This document shows, one piece after another, positions 16,806-24,894 of a stretch of 64,000 nucleotides of DNA. The translations under genes and the position numbers were made by a program. The notes below the pieces were generated by a model. That model was not told the origin of the DNA. It saw only the letters and a program-made list of their open reading frames with translations, and searched no databases. This stretch comes from Tritrichomonas musculus (Eukaryota; Parabasalia; Tritrichomonadida; Tritrichomonadidae), in assembly GCA_039105265.1 (NCBI GenBank), contig JAPFFF010000011.1:2790001-2854000 (forward strand). Direction: 5' to 3'. Within the stretch, counting starts at the first letter, position 1. Each line of letters opens with the position of its first letter.

Positions 16806-17069
16806 CATATTAATCGTAAATAATCTAGAAATCTTGAACAATGATAATTGGCTTGCTTATAGAATGAATGTATTCTATAAATAAAATGGCCAATCATTTT
16901 ACCTTTACAAATCTTGATTTTTAAAAAAGAGTAATCTTTCCAACTACCAAAAGTTCATAATTGAACAAAGATTAGAAGGAAAAACATATGAATCTATATG
17001 CTCTTCCTTTTTTGAAAGGTTTGGTATTCATTTATATGATAACAAATTATCAAAGGCACTAAAGCTTTA

Positions 17070-17294
17070 GTGATTGATGAAGCTCAAAGAATCAAAATGA
17101 ACAGAATTCATGAAGCAATTTGTTTTCTCAAAGAAATAAAGTCAAATAACTTAGTCCATAAACTAAATAAATACTTCATTAATCCTCCTACTCGTCCATG
17201 GATTAATGGGATTTTAGAAGAACTAGAATCACATATTATAAACCGAAGTAGTGATGTCAGGGTAGAATCGGGGTCAGATAGTTTAGTACTGTAG
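17070..17294 (+). CDS. Small ORF, possible gene fragment
   Basis: A 74-codon frame with protein-like composition (IDEAQRIKMNRIHEAICFL, then LVHKLNKYFINPP) in an otherwise non-coding stretch. Protein-like sequence also continues upstream of the ATG in other frames, so this may be the degraded remnant of a longer gene. No family is recognised and no partner gene is adjacent. Confidence that it is expressed is low. Confidence 0.25.
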   Translation: MIDEAQRIKMNRIHEAICFLKEIKSNNLVHKLNKYFINPPTRPWINGILEELESHIINRSSDVRVESGSDSLVL

Positions 17295-17349
17295 GATATC
17301 CAAAACTACTGGAACCCATCTCAAAAATAAATTTTTTCCCAACTTAAAT

Positions 17350-17409
17350 GCAGACCACCAGTACTGTGAAAGCATTCATCATCAGGTATAATGAGTACTG
17401 GTGGTCTGC
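17350..17409. repeat. Perfect hairpin with 16-bp arms
   Basis: Arms GCAGACCACCAGTACT (17350-17365) and AGTACTGGTGGTCTGC (17394-17409) are exact reverse complements around a 28-nt loop. It lies in the non-coding part of the spacer, between the weak ORF and the divergent gene pair. It could be a palindromic element end or a transcript-end hairpin. Confidence 0.85.
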
Positions 17410-17485
17410 CTCCATTTCGATAAAACAAAATATTCTCAAAAATGTGTTGTCAAGACTAATTTTCAAATAATGGAGTTATTGAGTG

Positions 17486-17536
17486 CAACGGAACTTCGTT
17501 CCTGAGGTCAACAAAGTTGTCCGAGGCTCTGCCAAG
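17486..17536. repeat. Inverted duplicate of a segment of the 222-aa gene
   Basis: These 51 bp match, with a few mismatches, the reverse complement of 18317-18366, which is coding sequence of the minus-strand gene (the FVPEVNELARGSA region). The copy lies outside the gene, about 210 bp past its stop codon. Just beyond it, 17697-17735 has a short tandem GGACACCT-type repeat. Confidence 0.75.
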
Positions 17537-17745
17537 GCATTTCATGCCGAAGCGAAGTGTTCCTAGATAATAGGATCACCTTTGGGAACACCTATTTGGA
17601 CTCACATATGACCTTATATTTCCAAGTGATTAATAAGGGTTTCTATGGTGTTCCTGTTCCTGGGTGTTCCTGGATTCAAACTCCAAATTTATAGATAAGG
17701 GGACACCTGGACACCTGGACAACTGGACAACCCAAAAATAAACAT

Positions 17746-18414
17746 TTAATATCTGTTCGAGTACTTAGAACTGGCGCACAATCTGTTGACGAAATCGATG
17801 ACTTCGTTAAGTGTATTGCGATACTCGTTCATAACGTAAAATATCGTATCTATCCTATTTTTCGAATTCGCATACATGTTCTCTAGCTGATTCACCATAT
17901 TTTCTAAGACATGAATCCTTTTAGAATTTTGTTTGGGGATGTCATATTGGTAGAACATATGATCCTCTACTGAGTTATCAATACTTGGTACTTGGTCTAT
18001 TAGAGGCGTGGGTATTCGTTTCTGTTTGATTACACTCATCGGGGATTCGAGAGTACCGTGATTGGTTTCATTAGTAGATACATTAGGTTTAGGTACAGGT
18101 GGTTTGTATAGAGTCAACTCCCCATTACGTTTCGTAAATTTATATCCATCAAAGTCGTAATCTTCATTGAGTTTTCTCGATTTGAGATTATTGAATATGT
18201 TGTTTTCACGAAGCATCTTACGGGCACCCTTGACGTCCTTATTATTGAGATACCCATAGAATTCATCAAATAATTCCTTGTTCGTTGGATCATTCGTTGG
18301 GTTCGGCGTAGCGGCTTTGGCAGAGCCTCGGGCAAGTTCGTTGACCTCAGGAACGAAGTTCCGTTGTGAATCATTTTGTTGTTCTGTCAGAGCATTCGAA
18401 TAAGCGTTCTCCAT
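17746..18414 (-). CDS. Spacer protein divergent to the primase-helicase, unknown function
   Basis: A 222-aa protein. I prefer the start MENAYSNALTEQQND; an in-frame ATG lies 11 codons upstream. It has a polar N-terminus (residues 1-45), a compact helical region (ELFDEFYGYLNNKDVKGARK, about 49-70), a proline-containing linker, and a C-terminal helix rich in hydrophobic heptads (VLENMVNQLENMYANSKNR, about 168-186) suggesting a coiled coil. Its start is about 80 bp from the divergent primase-helicase start. No homologue is seen in elements A, B or C. Pairing with a replication gene suggests a replication accessory or regulatory role, but nothing in the sequence proves it. Confidence 0.55.
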   Translation of the reverse strand: MENAYSNALTEQQNDSQRNFVPEVNELARGSAKAATPNPTNDPTNKELFDEFYGYLNNKDVKGARKMLRENNIFNNLKSRKLNEDYDFDGYKFTKRNGELTLYKPPVPKPNVSTNETNHGTLESPMSVIKQKRIPTPLIDQVPSIDNSVEDHMFYQYDIPKQNSKRIHVLENMVNQLENMYANSKNRIDTIFYVMNEYRNTLNEVIDFVNRLCASSKYSNRY

Positions 18415-18494
18415 TTTGTGTCGACAAAAATACATAATTGTATCCACACATTGTCACTTTTTTATCTCCAATATAAACCCCCTTGGAAAGCGAC
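18415..18494. promoter_or_regulatory. Divergent promoter region of the spacer gene pair
   Basis: An 80-bp AT-rich gap between the two divergent starts, containing a TTTTTTAT tract and GGGGTTTATATTGGAG on the minus strand. The bidirectional promoter role is inferred from orientation only. Confidence 0.4.
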
Positions 18495-21044
18495 ATGATG
18501 AATACAAATTATGTATTTCGCTTGCAGTCAGCCGAACAACTAAAAGAATCGCAGATTAACCCCCTTACTTTAGATTTAAATAATTGTACTCTACAAAATC
18601 AAATTGATAATAACACAATTGTCTTGACAAATTACTTGAAACATGGCTTTTCTTCGAAAAGGCTTGAGACGAAGTCGAATGATGGGGCCAAATGCGACCG
18701 TTCAGGGGCTTCAGGTAAGCGAACTGGTAGAGCTTTGTTGATGAATCAAACTACAAACCTTTCTGTTGTTGATATTGATATTACTAAAACATTTGATGAC
18801 GACACCAAAGAAGCTATTAGAAATGATATTGTAAGCAAGCTCAGTCCTGATGATATCATTATTAAAACAGCATCTGGTGGCATTCATGTATATTGCAAAA
18901 CTGATGACTTCCCTGTCGATTCAAACAGGATGGTCAAGTGTTTTAAATGTGATGATTATGATATTGACCTGTTCAGTGGTTTCGATAAAGAGAAGAGGTC
19001 ATTGGTTGTATTACCTGGATCGAAAGTTCGCCAGAACGCACGATGTAAAATCAATTCGTATACTTTCATTCGAGGTTCGTATGAATCGATTATTACGAGG
19101 TCCTTACGTGATGTCCTTGATGACTTGAATATAAGCATAAAAAATAAGTCCAGATTATGCGCAAGCTTTAAGCCGCAGATCCGATTAGAGCATACTCGTA
19201 AGCAACGTGACGAGAATCCCATAAATGATTTGTCATGTGGACATGACTTGTCATCTCCGCGAAACCAAAATTGCTGCCCTGAGGAAGATGCCTATAACAC
19301 CATCACAGATGAACTCGCTGAGAGAATCCTTGACGGCTTATTTGGTATTGAGATTCATAATGATGCTGGGAATATGAGTATCGATGATGAGGTAACATTA
19401 TTCACTCTGTTTCAAGCCATTAACGCGTTGCCTGATGAATATATTGATAGAGCTTATGATAAGGTCAAGAATGACTTTATTTTGACACCAAACGCTGAAT
19501 CTAATTTTGATAAAGCTCGTGAGAGATACAGAAATGTACGTACATCACCATTCATACTCATCAAGATTCTCAAAATATGGAACACCGAGTATTATGCGAA
19601 AGCGCTAAGAGGCAGAGCCGATTATGACACAAATATTAAGTCAGTCTGTGCAAATATGATTGAATCCTGCGAAACACATCTGGACGAGATTGATTTGAAT
19701 GATACTTTTGATATGAACGTGATTCGTTCAAAAGCTGAACAGCATATGTACACCAGTGACGAAGATGTTTTAGTGGACTTATCTAGAGTTATTCGTTATA
19801 TTGATGACGGTACGGACTCATTTGTGATGAAAGCATACGATACATTCAGTGATACATTCGCTTTGAAATTCGTGAACGATTCATTCATGACCAAGAATCT
19901 TAAGCGAATTGAGTTACGGAAAAAAGGTAAAAAGAAGATTACGGTTTACAGTGTCTTCGAGATGAATCAATCTAAATTTTGTAAACGTGGAGTCAAATTC
20001 AACTCACATGATAAGTCGTTATTGAGCCTATTCCACGGATTCAAGTATAAGATTCTTGATGAGGTGAATTTTGAGAAAATACAATTATATTTAGATTTGA
20101 TTCGTGAGATTATATGTGATGCGTCAGCGACCTGTAATGACGATGTGTACAATTATGTTTTAAATTGGATCGCATTCATTATTCAAAATCCTGGAATCAA
20201 AAGTGAGATAGCATTAGTATTGAAGGGATTACAAGGTATCGGCAAGAATCGGTTCACAGACATACTATGTGAGCTGATGAGTGGATATTCAGCCAAGAAC
20301 ATTACTGAAATCGCTGAATTAACGGGCCAGTTCAACAGTGTCGTCGAAGGCAAGATGCTTATTATATTAAATGAGTTGAAGAACTGTGGTGATGATAGGT
20401 TAGCGAATTTCAATGCGCTCAAGAGTATCATCACGGATGACAAGATTAGGATTAATGAGAAGAACCAGCCTAGGAGGACTGCTCAAAACGTAGCCAACTT
20501 CATATTTGTCTCCAATAACTCATTTCCGGTGAAGATCGAGACTGGTGATCGAAGGTACTGTGTATTGAATTGCAATGGGAGACGTAAAGGTGATTTCGCA
20601 TATTTTGAGAAACTGATGAGTTCAACTGATACCTCATTTTACGACAACCTGTTGACTTTCTTCATGAAACGTGATATCAGCGGATTCAACATTAGAGTAA
20701 TCCCAATGACTGACGCTAAGCAAGACCTCATTGATGCATCTAAACCACCAATCGATGTTTGGATTTGTGATAATTATGATGAACTGTGTGAAGGAATGGC
20801 GTGCAGTAAAGCATTGAGATTTAAACCAGTTGAGATGAAGGAGAGAGCTTTCCAGTTGCAGCTGAAAGATAAATGTGAACGTAAACGTAGGAGGATTAAT
20901 GGTGATCTCACTTGGTATTACATATTGAAAGATGATTGTAGAGCATTATATTATCAGCATACAGATCCATATGAAACTGAGGCGTCTGCCGGAGCAGACT
21001 TGTCTGCGACTTGTGAGGCTGACGAAGAGTGCGATTTTATGTAA
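18495..21044 (+). CDS. Primase-polymerase fused to superfamily 3 helicase
   Basis: An 849-aa replication protein. I chose the ATG at 18495; the frame opens slightly upstream without an ATG. The N-terminal archaeo-eukaryotic primase-type domain shows VDIDI (D93, D95), SGGIHVYC (H131) and YDIDLF (D158). The C-terminal SF3 helicase shows Walker A GLQGIGKN (578-585, K584), Walker B MLIILNEL (E627), motif C FIFVSNN (about N674) and a downstream GDRRY. This two-domain protein type initiates and unwinds DNA in virophages, Polinton-like viruses, NCLDVs and some plasmids. Typical Polintons use PolB instead and usually lack it, so its place between two PolB-type elements is unusual. The reading frame is open throughout. 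Confidence 0.88.
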   Translation: MMNTNYVFRLQSAEQLKESQINPLTLDLNNCTLQNQIDNNTIVLTNYLKHGFSSKRLETKSNDGAKCDRSGASGKRTGRALLMNQTTNLSVVDIDITKTFDDDTKEAIRNDIVSKLSPDDIIIKTASGGIHVYCKTDDFPVDSNRMVKCFKCDDYDIDLFSGFDKEKRSLVVLPGSKVRQNARCKINSYTFIRGSYESIITRSLRDVLDDLNISIKNKSRLCASFKPQIRLEHTRKQRDENPINDLSCGHDLSSPRNQNCCPEEDAYNTITDELAERILDGLFGIEIHNDAGNMSIDDEVTLFTLFQAINALPDEYIDRAYDKVKNDFILTPNAESNFDKARERYRNVRTSPFILIKILKIWNTEYYAKALRGRADYDTNIKSVCANMIESCETHLDEIDLNDTFDMNVIRSKAEQHMYTSDEDVLVDLSRVIRYIDDGTDSFVMKAYDTFSDTFALKFVNDSFMTKNLKRIELRKKGKKKITVYSVFEMNQSKFCKRGVKFNSHDKSLLSLFHGFKYKILDEVNFEKIQLYLDLIREIICDASATCNDDVYNYVLNWIAFIIQNPGIKSEIALVLKGLQGIGKNRFTDILCELMSGYSAKNITEIAELTGQFNSVVEGKMLIILNELKNCGDDRLANFNALKSIITDDKIRINEKNQPRRTAQNVANFIFVSNNSFPVKIETGDRRYCVLNCNGRRKGDFAYFEKLMSSTDTSFYDNLLTFFMKRDISGFNIRVIPMTDAKQDLIDASKPPIDVWICDNYDELCEGMACSKALRFKPVEMKERAFQLQLKDKCERKRRRINGDLTWYYILKDDCRALYYQHTDPYETEASAGADLSATCEADEECDFM

Positions 21045-21135
21045 ATGAGATTTATTTTTGGGTTATCATGCGAATATGACTTGTCATTCGGCTTTGACTC
21101 GGCAGAGCTCGGGAAAACCGTAGACGCTTAGGAAT

Positions 21136-21334
21136 AGTAGTATATACTAGTCGGTTTCCGCGGGGCACAGGCTGCCCACGCGTCAACACGAACTAGTTAA
21201 AAAAGAAAAGAAAAAGAAAAGAAAAGAAAAATAAAAAAAAAGAAAAGAAAAAAAAAATGAAACGGCACAGGGGCCCCACCCCACAACCGCCCATCTATGA
21301 AACGGCACAGGTACCTGCCCCGAGAATCTCGTAC
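21136..21334. repeat. Left terminal inverted repeat of element B
   Basis: 199 bp, the reverse complement of the element A terminal repeat apart from internal length changes. The outer edge AGTAGTATATACTAGTCGG starts the homology sharply at 21136 and the inner edge ends at GAGAATCTCGTAC. It contains two of the CTGTGCCGTTTCAT-type units on the minus strand, an A/G-rich tract, and ACGCGTCAACACGAACT. Confidence 0.8.
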
Positions 21335-21354
21335 TTATTTCTTTCTATATGTAA

Positions 21355-21690
21355 ATGTCATTTGTGCCACTCAAAGGCTTTACTAACGACTATGAGATAC
21401 TGAATAGGTACCCCTTTACTATAAGACGTAAGAGTAATCATTTTATATGCAAAGATGCAAAACATATAAAGGGGTATATACGAGTATGTCTAAATGGCGA
21501 CTACTACTTGAAACATGTACTTATAGCAAGACAGTTCATACCTAATGATGACCCACAACATAAAATAGAGGTAGACCATATCAATAGGAATAGGGCTGAC
21601 TACCATCTAAGCAACTTAAGATGGATAACCCCAACTGATAGTAACTATAACAGGGATATGCCCAAAATTATAAATGCGAGGGCAGATTAG
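21355..21690 (+). CDS. HNH endonuclease-like protein
   Basis: A 111-aa protein with an N-terminal NUMOD4-like segment (DYEILNRYPFTIRRK) and an HNH_3-type core: IEVDHINRNRADYHLSNLRW, in which the D-H pair and the N-L-R-W signature are visible. Such proteins are often free-standing homing endonucleases that cut DNA and promote their own spread. It is the first gene inside the left terminal repeat, starting 20 bp from it. A longer homologue in element C lies at a different place, after the MCP, consistent with independent mobility. Its 3' end overlaps the next, convergent gene by 23 bp. Confidence 0.75.
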   Translation: MSFVPLKGFTNDYEILNRYPFTIRRKSNHFICKDAKHIKGYIRVCLNGDYYLKHVLIARQFIPNDDPQHKIEVDHINRNRADYHLSNLRWITPTDSNYNRDMPKIINARAD

Positions 21691-21931
21691 ATATTTGGTA
21701 CTCTAAGAACTCAAAGGCAAAATGTTCTATTTGGTCGATAAATTCCAAATCACCATCTTTCATAATTACATTAAGAATTTCAGGTTCGAAATACTCAGCA
21801 GCTAACTCTTTTATCTTTTTAATTAAAATATCACATACACCCTCATTAGTCTCACATCTATAATCATAGAGGTAAGATACTATTTTATAGAGGATATTCA
21901 TACGCTCTTTTATGGTCATGAAATAAGCCAT
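21668..21931 (-). CDS. Small acidic helical protein, unknown function
   Basis: An 87-aa minus-strand protein (start MAYFMTIKERMNILYK). It is predicted all-helical and acidic in the second half (EFIDQIEHFAFEFLEYQ). Its tail overlaps the HNH gene. No homologue is seen elsewhere in the window, so coding status rests on composition, a clean start after an AT-rich gap, and fit between its neighbours. Confidence 0.45.
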   Translation of the reverse strand: MAYFMTIKERMNILYKIVSYLYDYRCETNEGVCDILIKKIKELAAEYFEPEILNVIMKDGDLEFIDQIEHFAFEFLEYQISNLPSHL

Positions 21932-21998
21932 TTATACAGAAATAAAAAAAATGAAATGAACAATAGAAAAATATTTAGTCATTTCACTTTTTTCTTTG

Positions 21999-22259
21999 AT
22001 GAATATCGATAAGAAGATACGATTGACCACTGAAATGCTCAACACTAAAATCATGGATGAAAAGCAAAAGCTTGAAGCAAAGATAGACCATACTGAAACT
22101 TACTTGTTGTTCCAAATTGATCAACTCAACCAACGACTTGATGAGGTTCTTAATAGGGCCAACCTGCTATCCTTAAAACTCGATTCTGTCATTGATGACC
22201 TTGCAAATATGAAGGTCAACGTTGATGATATCAACAGCAGCCTTGATAACCTTCCTTAA
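21999..22259 (+). CDS. Small coiled-coil protein
   Basis: An 86-aa protein. I chose the ATG at 21999, after a T-rich tract. Nearly the whole sequence is a predicted amphipathic coiled coil (HTETYLLFQIDQLNQRLDE, then LLSLKLDSVIDDLANMK) with heptad leucines. It lies 41 bp upstream of the proline-rich gene on the same strand. Similar short coiled-coil proteins in viruses act as oligomerisation or scaffold factors; the role here is unknown. Confidence 0.5.
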   Translation: MNIDKKIRLTTEMLNTKIMDEKQKLEAKIDHTETYLLFQIDQLNQRLDEVLNRANLLSLKLDSVIDDLANMKVNVDDINSSLDNLP

Positions 22260-22300
22260 TAAACAACATCTTCTTCTTCTTTCTTTTATTTGATTTTTAA

Positions 22301-23425
22301 ATGACAAGTGATGTAGGTACACAAACAAAACCTAACAATAAAATACAACTATTACAAGGTACTATTAAATTTCGACCTAAACTAGTTGATAGAGATGTTG
22401 CAAGATTAACAAGAGGTTTGGGTCAAACTATATGGAAGTTCTCTAATAATCAAATAAATCTACAAAAATTATATGAGACATATTTAAATACTAGTATAGC
22501 TTTTAAAGACGTACTTGAATTTGCTAATAGACTCAAGAGAGAGAGACCAAGAGCAAAATTTACAGGTTGTGTGTTTGCTATTAAGAAAAATCAAGATGAT
22601 AAAGATGAACATGGGCATTACATAACAGTATTAAAGCCATATCAATATACTCTCCAAGAATCAGATCAAGGTATATTAACAGAGATAAAATTACATTATG
22701 ATATTATCAACATAAGGATATCTCGAATGAAGACTGAGGAGGAAAAACAAGCAGCTAGAGAACTGAGAGAGCAGATGAAAGAAAGAACATTGAAAAGTGA
22801 TAAGAAAGAATATAAAACTAGAGGTATTCAAACAGATGATATACCAGAATTGGCTCCATTACCCAGACCTCCAACTTTAAATCGAAATGATTATCATCTT
22901 AACCTTAGGAAAATCGGTAGGAACCGACCCACAAATGTTGAGCCACCAACAAGGGATCAAAATCAAAACAGAATTCAACTTTTACTTCAAAGTAGTACAA
23001 ATTTAGACGAGGATGATAGATCTAAGAAAAAACCAAAACAACCTAAGAAAAAATCAAAACGACCTCGTTCACATTCACCTCCTCCTCCTTCTCATTCACC
23101 TTCACCTCCACCACCTCGTTCACCTCCACCTCCACAGTTTCCATCATCACATACCTCTCGAGGTACTAGTCCTCCTCCAAGACAACCCCGTATGACACCA
23201 CAGAAGGCAGGAGAGTATACAGTAGACCAAGGACATAATAGGATTCATGATTGGAGGAGTTTAGTCAATGATAAAAATATAGAAGAAGATGTTATTGATG
23301 ACTACTTGAAACTTCTATATAACAAAGGAAAGAGATTGAATAAACAACCTGGTCAAAATGAGGCAGAGTTTGATAAAAAGAAAATATTGGTTTTACCTAC
23401 TGAATTTATACCCTCCTTTCTATAG
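22301..23425 (+). CDS. Proline-rich protein with GxQT motifs, upstream of the protease
   Basis: A 374-aa protein beginning MTSDVGTQTKPNN. It has a helical N-terminal domain (about 20-170), a second GIQTD motif near residue 175, a basic/proline-rich stretch at about 245-300 (KKKPKQPKKKSKRPR, then SPSPPPPRSPPPP) resembling a nuclear-localisation and SH3-ligand region, and a C-terminal 60-residue helical part. The two G-x-Q-T motifs resemble ligands of dynein light chain LC8. It sits directly before the protease gene in the morphogenesis block, so a maturation or core-protein role is plausible. The family is not recognised. Confidence 0.5.
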   Translation: MTSDVGTQTKPNNKIQLLQGTIKFRPKLVDRDVARLTRGLGQTIWKFSNNQINLQKLYETYLNTSIAFKDVLEFANRLKRERPRAKFTGCVFAIKKNQDDKDEHGHYITVLKPYQYTLQESDQGILTEIKLHYDIINIRISRMKTEEEKQAARELREQMKERTLKSDKKEYKTRGIQTDDIPELAPLPRPPTLNRNDYHLNLRKIGRNRPTNVEPPTRDQNQNRIQLLLQSSTNLDEDDRSKKKPKQPKKKSKRPRSHSPPPPSHSPSPPPPRSPPPPQFPSSHTSRGTSPPPRQPRMTPQKAGEYTVDQGHNRIHDWRSLVNDKNIEEDVIDDYLKLLYNKGKRLNKQPGQNEAEFDKKKILVLPTEFIPSFL

Positions 23426-23463
23426 CATATGAGACTAATGATAATGAAAAAATACATGAACTG

Positions 23464-23859
23464 ATGAAAAGTCCTATCTCAGGTAAACAGTCATTTTCAA
23501 AGTTCGATAAAGTATTTGTCCCCATTTGCTCAGATGGAGAACATTGGGTTTTATGTATTGTTCGATATTCAAAGAAAATAATCGAATGCTATGACTCTGA
23601 GAATAAGTCAATGGCACCAGAGGTAAAGACACTTAATAAGTATATCAATATTTCAGCAACAGGTAAGTTAAAAGCAAAATATTATGATGTACCTAGTCAA
23701 AGGAATAACAAGGATTGTGGAGTGTTTCTAATGGAATCTTGTCGTACCTTTTTGCATGAAGGAGATGGTAAGTTTAAACAACGCAATATGCCAGATATTA
23801 GAAAGAGAATACTTCGAGAACTTCAAAACAATGAATTAGAAACAGGTGTTGTATATTAA
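23464..23859 (+). CDS. Ulp1/adenovirus-type cysteine protease
   Basis: A 131-aa catalytic region. The triad order of the C48/adenain-like clan is visible: GEHWVL (H27), CYDSE (D44), then PSQRNNKDCGVFL with oxyanion-hole Q79 and nucleophile C85. In Polintons and adenoviruses this enzyme processes capsid proteins during maturation. It is followed 24 bp downstream by the penton-like gene in the standard morphogenesis order. I make no claim about activity. Confidence 0.85.
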   Translation: MKSPISGKQSFSKFDKVFVPICSDGEHWVLCIVRYSKKIIECYDSENKSMAPEVKTLNKYINISATGKLKAKYYDVPSQRNNKDCGVFLMESCRTFLHEGDGKFKQRNMPDIRKRILRELQNNELETGVVY

Positions 23860-23883
23860 TAAAGACTTTTTATTCAACTCGAA

Positions 23884-24888
23884 ATGGAATTACCACCAAG
23901 TGTTAACACTTTATATCCTAATCGAGATAATATAGTTAATGATGGTAATACACCTCTTCCAATCGAAACAGCCTACTTCCTTGAGGATGCTCAACATGAT
24001 AAAGCTAAGTTTAATAGGTATTGGTTTAATTTCCCACCAGAATGGTCAACTGCAAACAAAGGGGAATCTATTGTTGGTGTTCGTTCAGCGCATATCATTA
24101 AGAGAAGACGCAAATTAGAATTTAATGTGACTATATTTAAAGTACAAAAATCCTACTTTGTTTTACATGGAGGAAATATAAACGACCCTATTTTAACTCA
24201 AGAACTACTTGATAAATTCTACCAGGACGAACTCAAAGTAGAATATGAAAAAGAGCCTACTTGGAAATGGATAGCAAATTTTGATGTTATTGATTGGGTG
24301 TCAGAGGAAGGGGACTTAAGAGGGTTCTTTGATGCTGTCAACACCGCGATGAAATCTTGGATAGCTATGCATGGACAATATGGAAATGCATTTTCCCAAA
24401 ATGATTCATTAATTGCATATCGAGATATACAAACAGATGGATATTATGATAAAGATGGTTTTCATGAAATTATATATACCAAAAATAATGATAATATAGA
24501 GGAAGATTCAAATCAATTTATCAATTTTTTCCAAATTGGTGATTGGAATGAGGACTTTGCAGATGTGTTTAATATAGGCACAGGAGCTTATCAAAATAAC
24601 CCTAAGAAGTATTCAACTTTAAGTAAGAGGCTGGTATTCGATAATGTATGGGACAGACATCCATGTAAAATATATTCATCTATTGGTGAACAAGCATTAC
24701 ATAACTATATTGGAGATAGTGATGTTGAATATAGTCCGATTAAGTACTTCAAGTTAAACTCAATGGACCAAAGGTTTTGGATAGACTTCTATAGTGATGC
24801 ACATTATAATTGTCCAACCAAACTACCTCCTAAAGATTCATTTGTAATCGAAATGCAATTCCTTCAATACGATAAGATGTTTATTTAA
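23884..24888 (+). CDS. Predicted penton/minor capsid-type protein
   Basis: A 334-aa protein. Conserved with the element C homologue (41973) at both ends: RYWFNFPPEWSTANKGESIV and VRSAHIIKRRRKLEF near the N-terminus, then DRHPCKIYSSIGEQA, YFKLNSMDQRFWIDFYS and FVIEMQFLQYDKMF at the C-terminus. The centre is variable in length. The all-beta ending and its location between protease and integrase fit a jelly-roll minor capsid protein at the vertices, but the assignment is by context and would need a structure-based comparison. It overlaps nothing; the integrase starts 6 bp after its stop. Confidence 0.6.
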   Translation: MELPPSVNTLYPNRDNIVNDGNTPLPIETAYFLEDAQHDKAKFNRYWFNFPPEWSTANKGESIVGVRSAHIIKRRRKLEFNVTIFKVQKSYFVLHGGNINDPILTQELLDKFYQDELKVEYEKEPTWKWIANFDVIDWVSEEGDLRGFFDAVNTAMKSWIAMHGQYGNAFSQNDSLIAYRDIQTDGYYDKDGFHEIIYTKNNDNIEEDSNQFINFFQIGDWNEDFADVFNIGTGAYQNNPKKYSTLSKRLVFDNVWDRHPCKIYSSIGEQALHNYIGDSDVEYSPIKYFKLNSMDQRFWIDFYSDAHYNCPTKLPPKDSFVIEMQFLQYDKMFI

Positions 24889-24894
24889 AAATAA

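Larger units (their letters stand above)
16033..21135. other. Spacer between two Polinton termini, carrying a primase-helicase module
   Basis: 5.1 kb of sequence that belongs to neither neighbouring Polinton under the favoured reading. It holds an inverted-repeat array at its left edge, about 1.3 kb of AT-rich non-coding DNA with hairpins (16300-17740) and one weak ORF, and two divergent genes (17746-18414 minus, 18495-21044 plus). Base composition of the genes is somewhat GC-richer than in the flanking elements. It may be host DNA carrying a viral-type gene, part of a different virus-like element, or the cargo of an element bounded by the 15758 and 21334 repeats. Stretch 21045-21135 after the helicase gene shows no gene. 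Confidence 0.6.

Noticed and set aside
23013-23195. Leu/His-rich 60-aa ORF
   Set aside because: It is an alternative-frame shadow of the proline-rich coding stretch of the 22301 gene.
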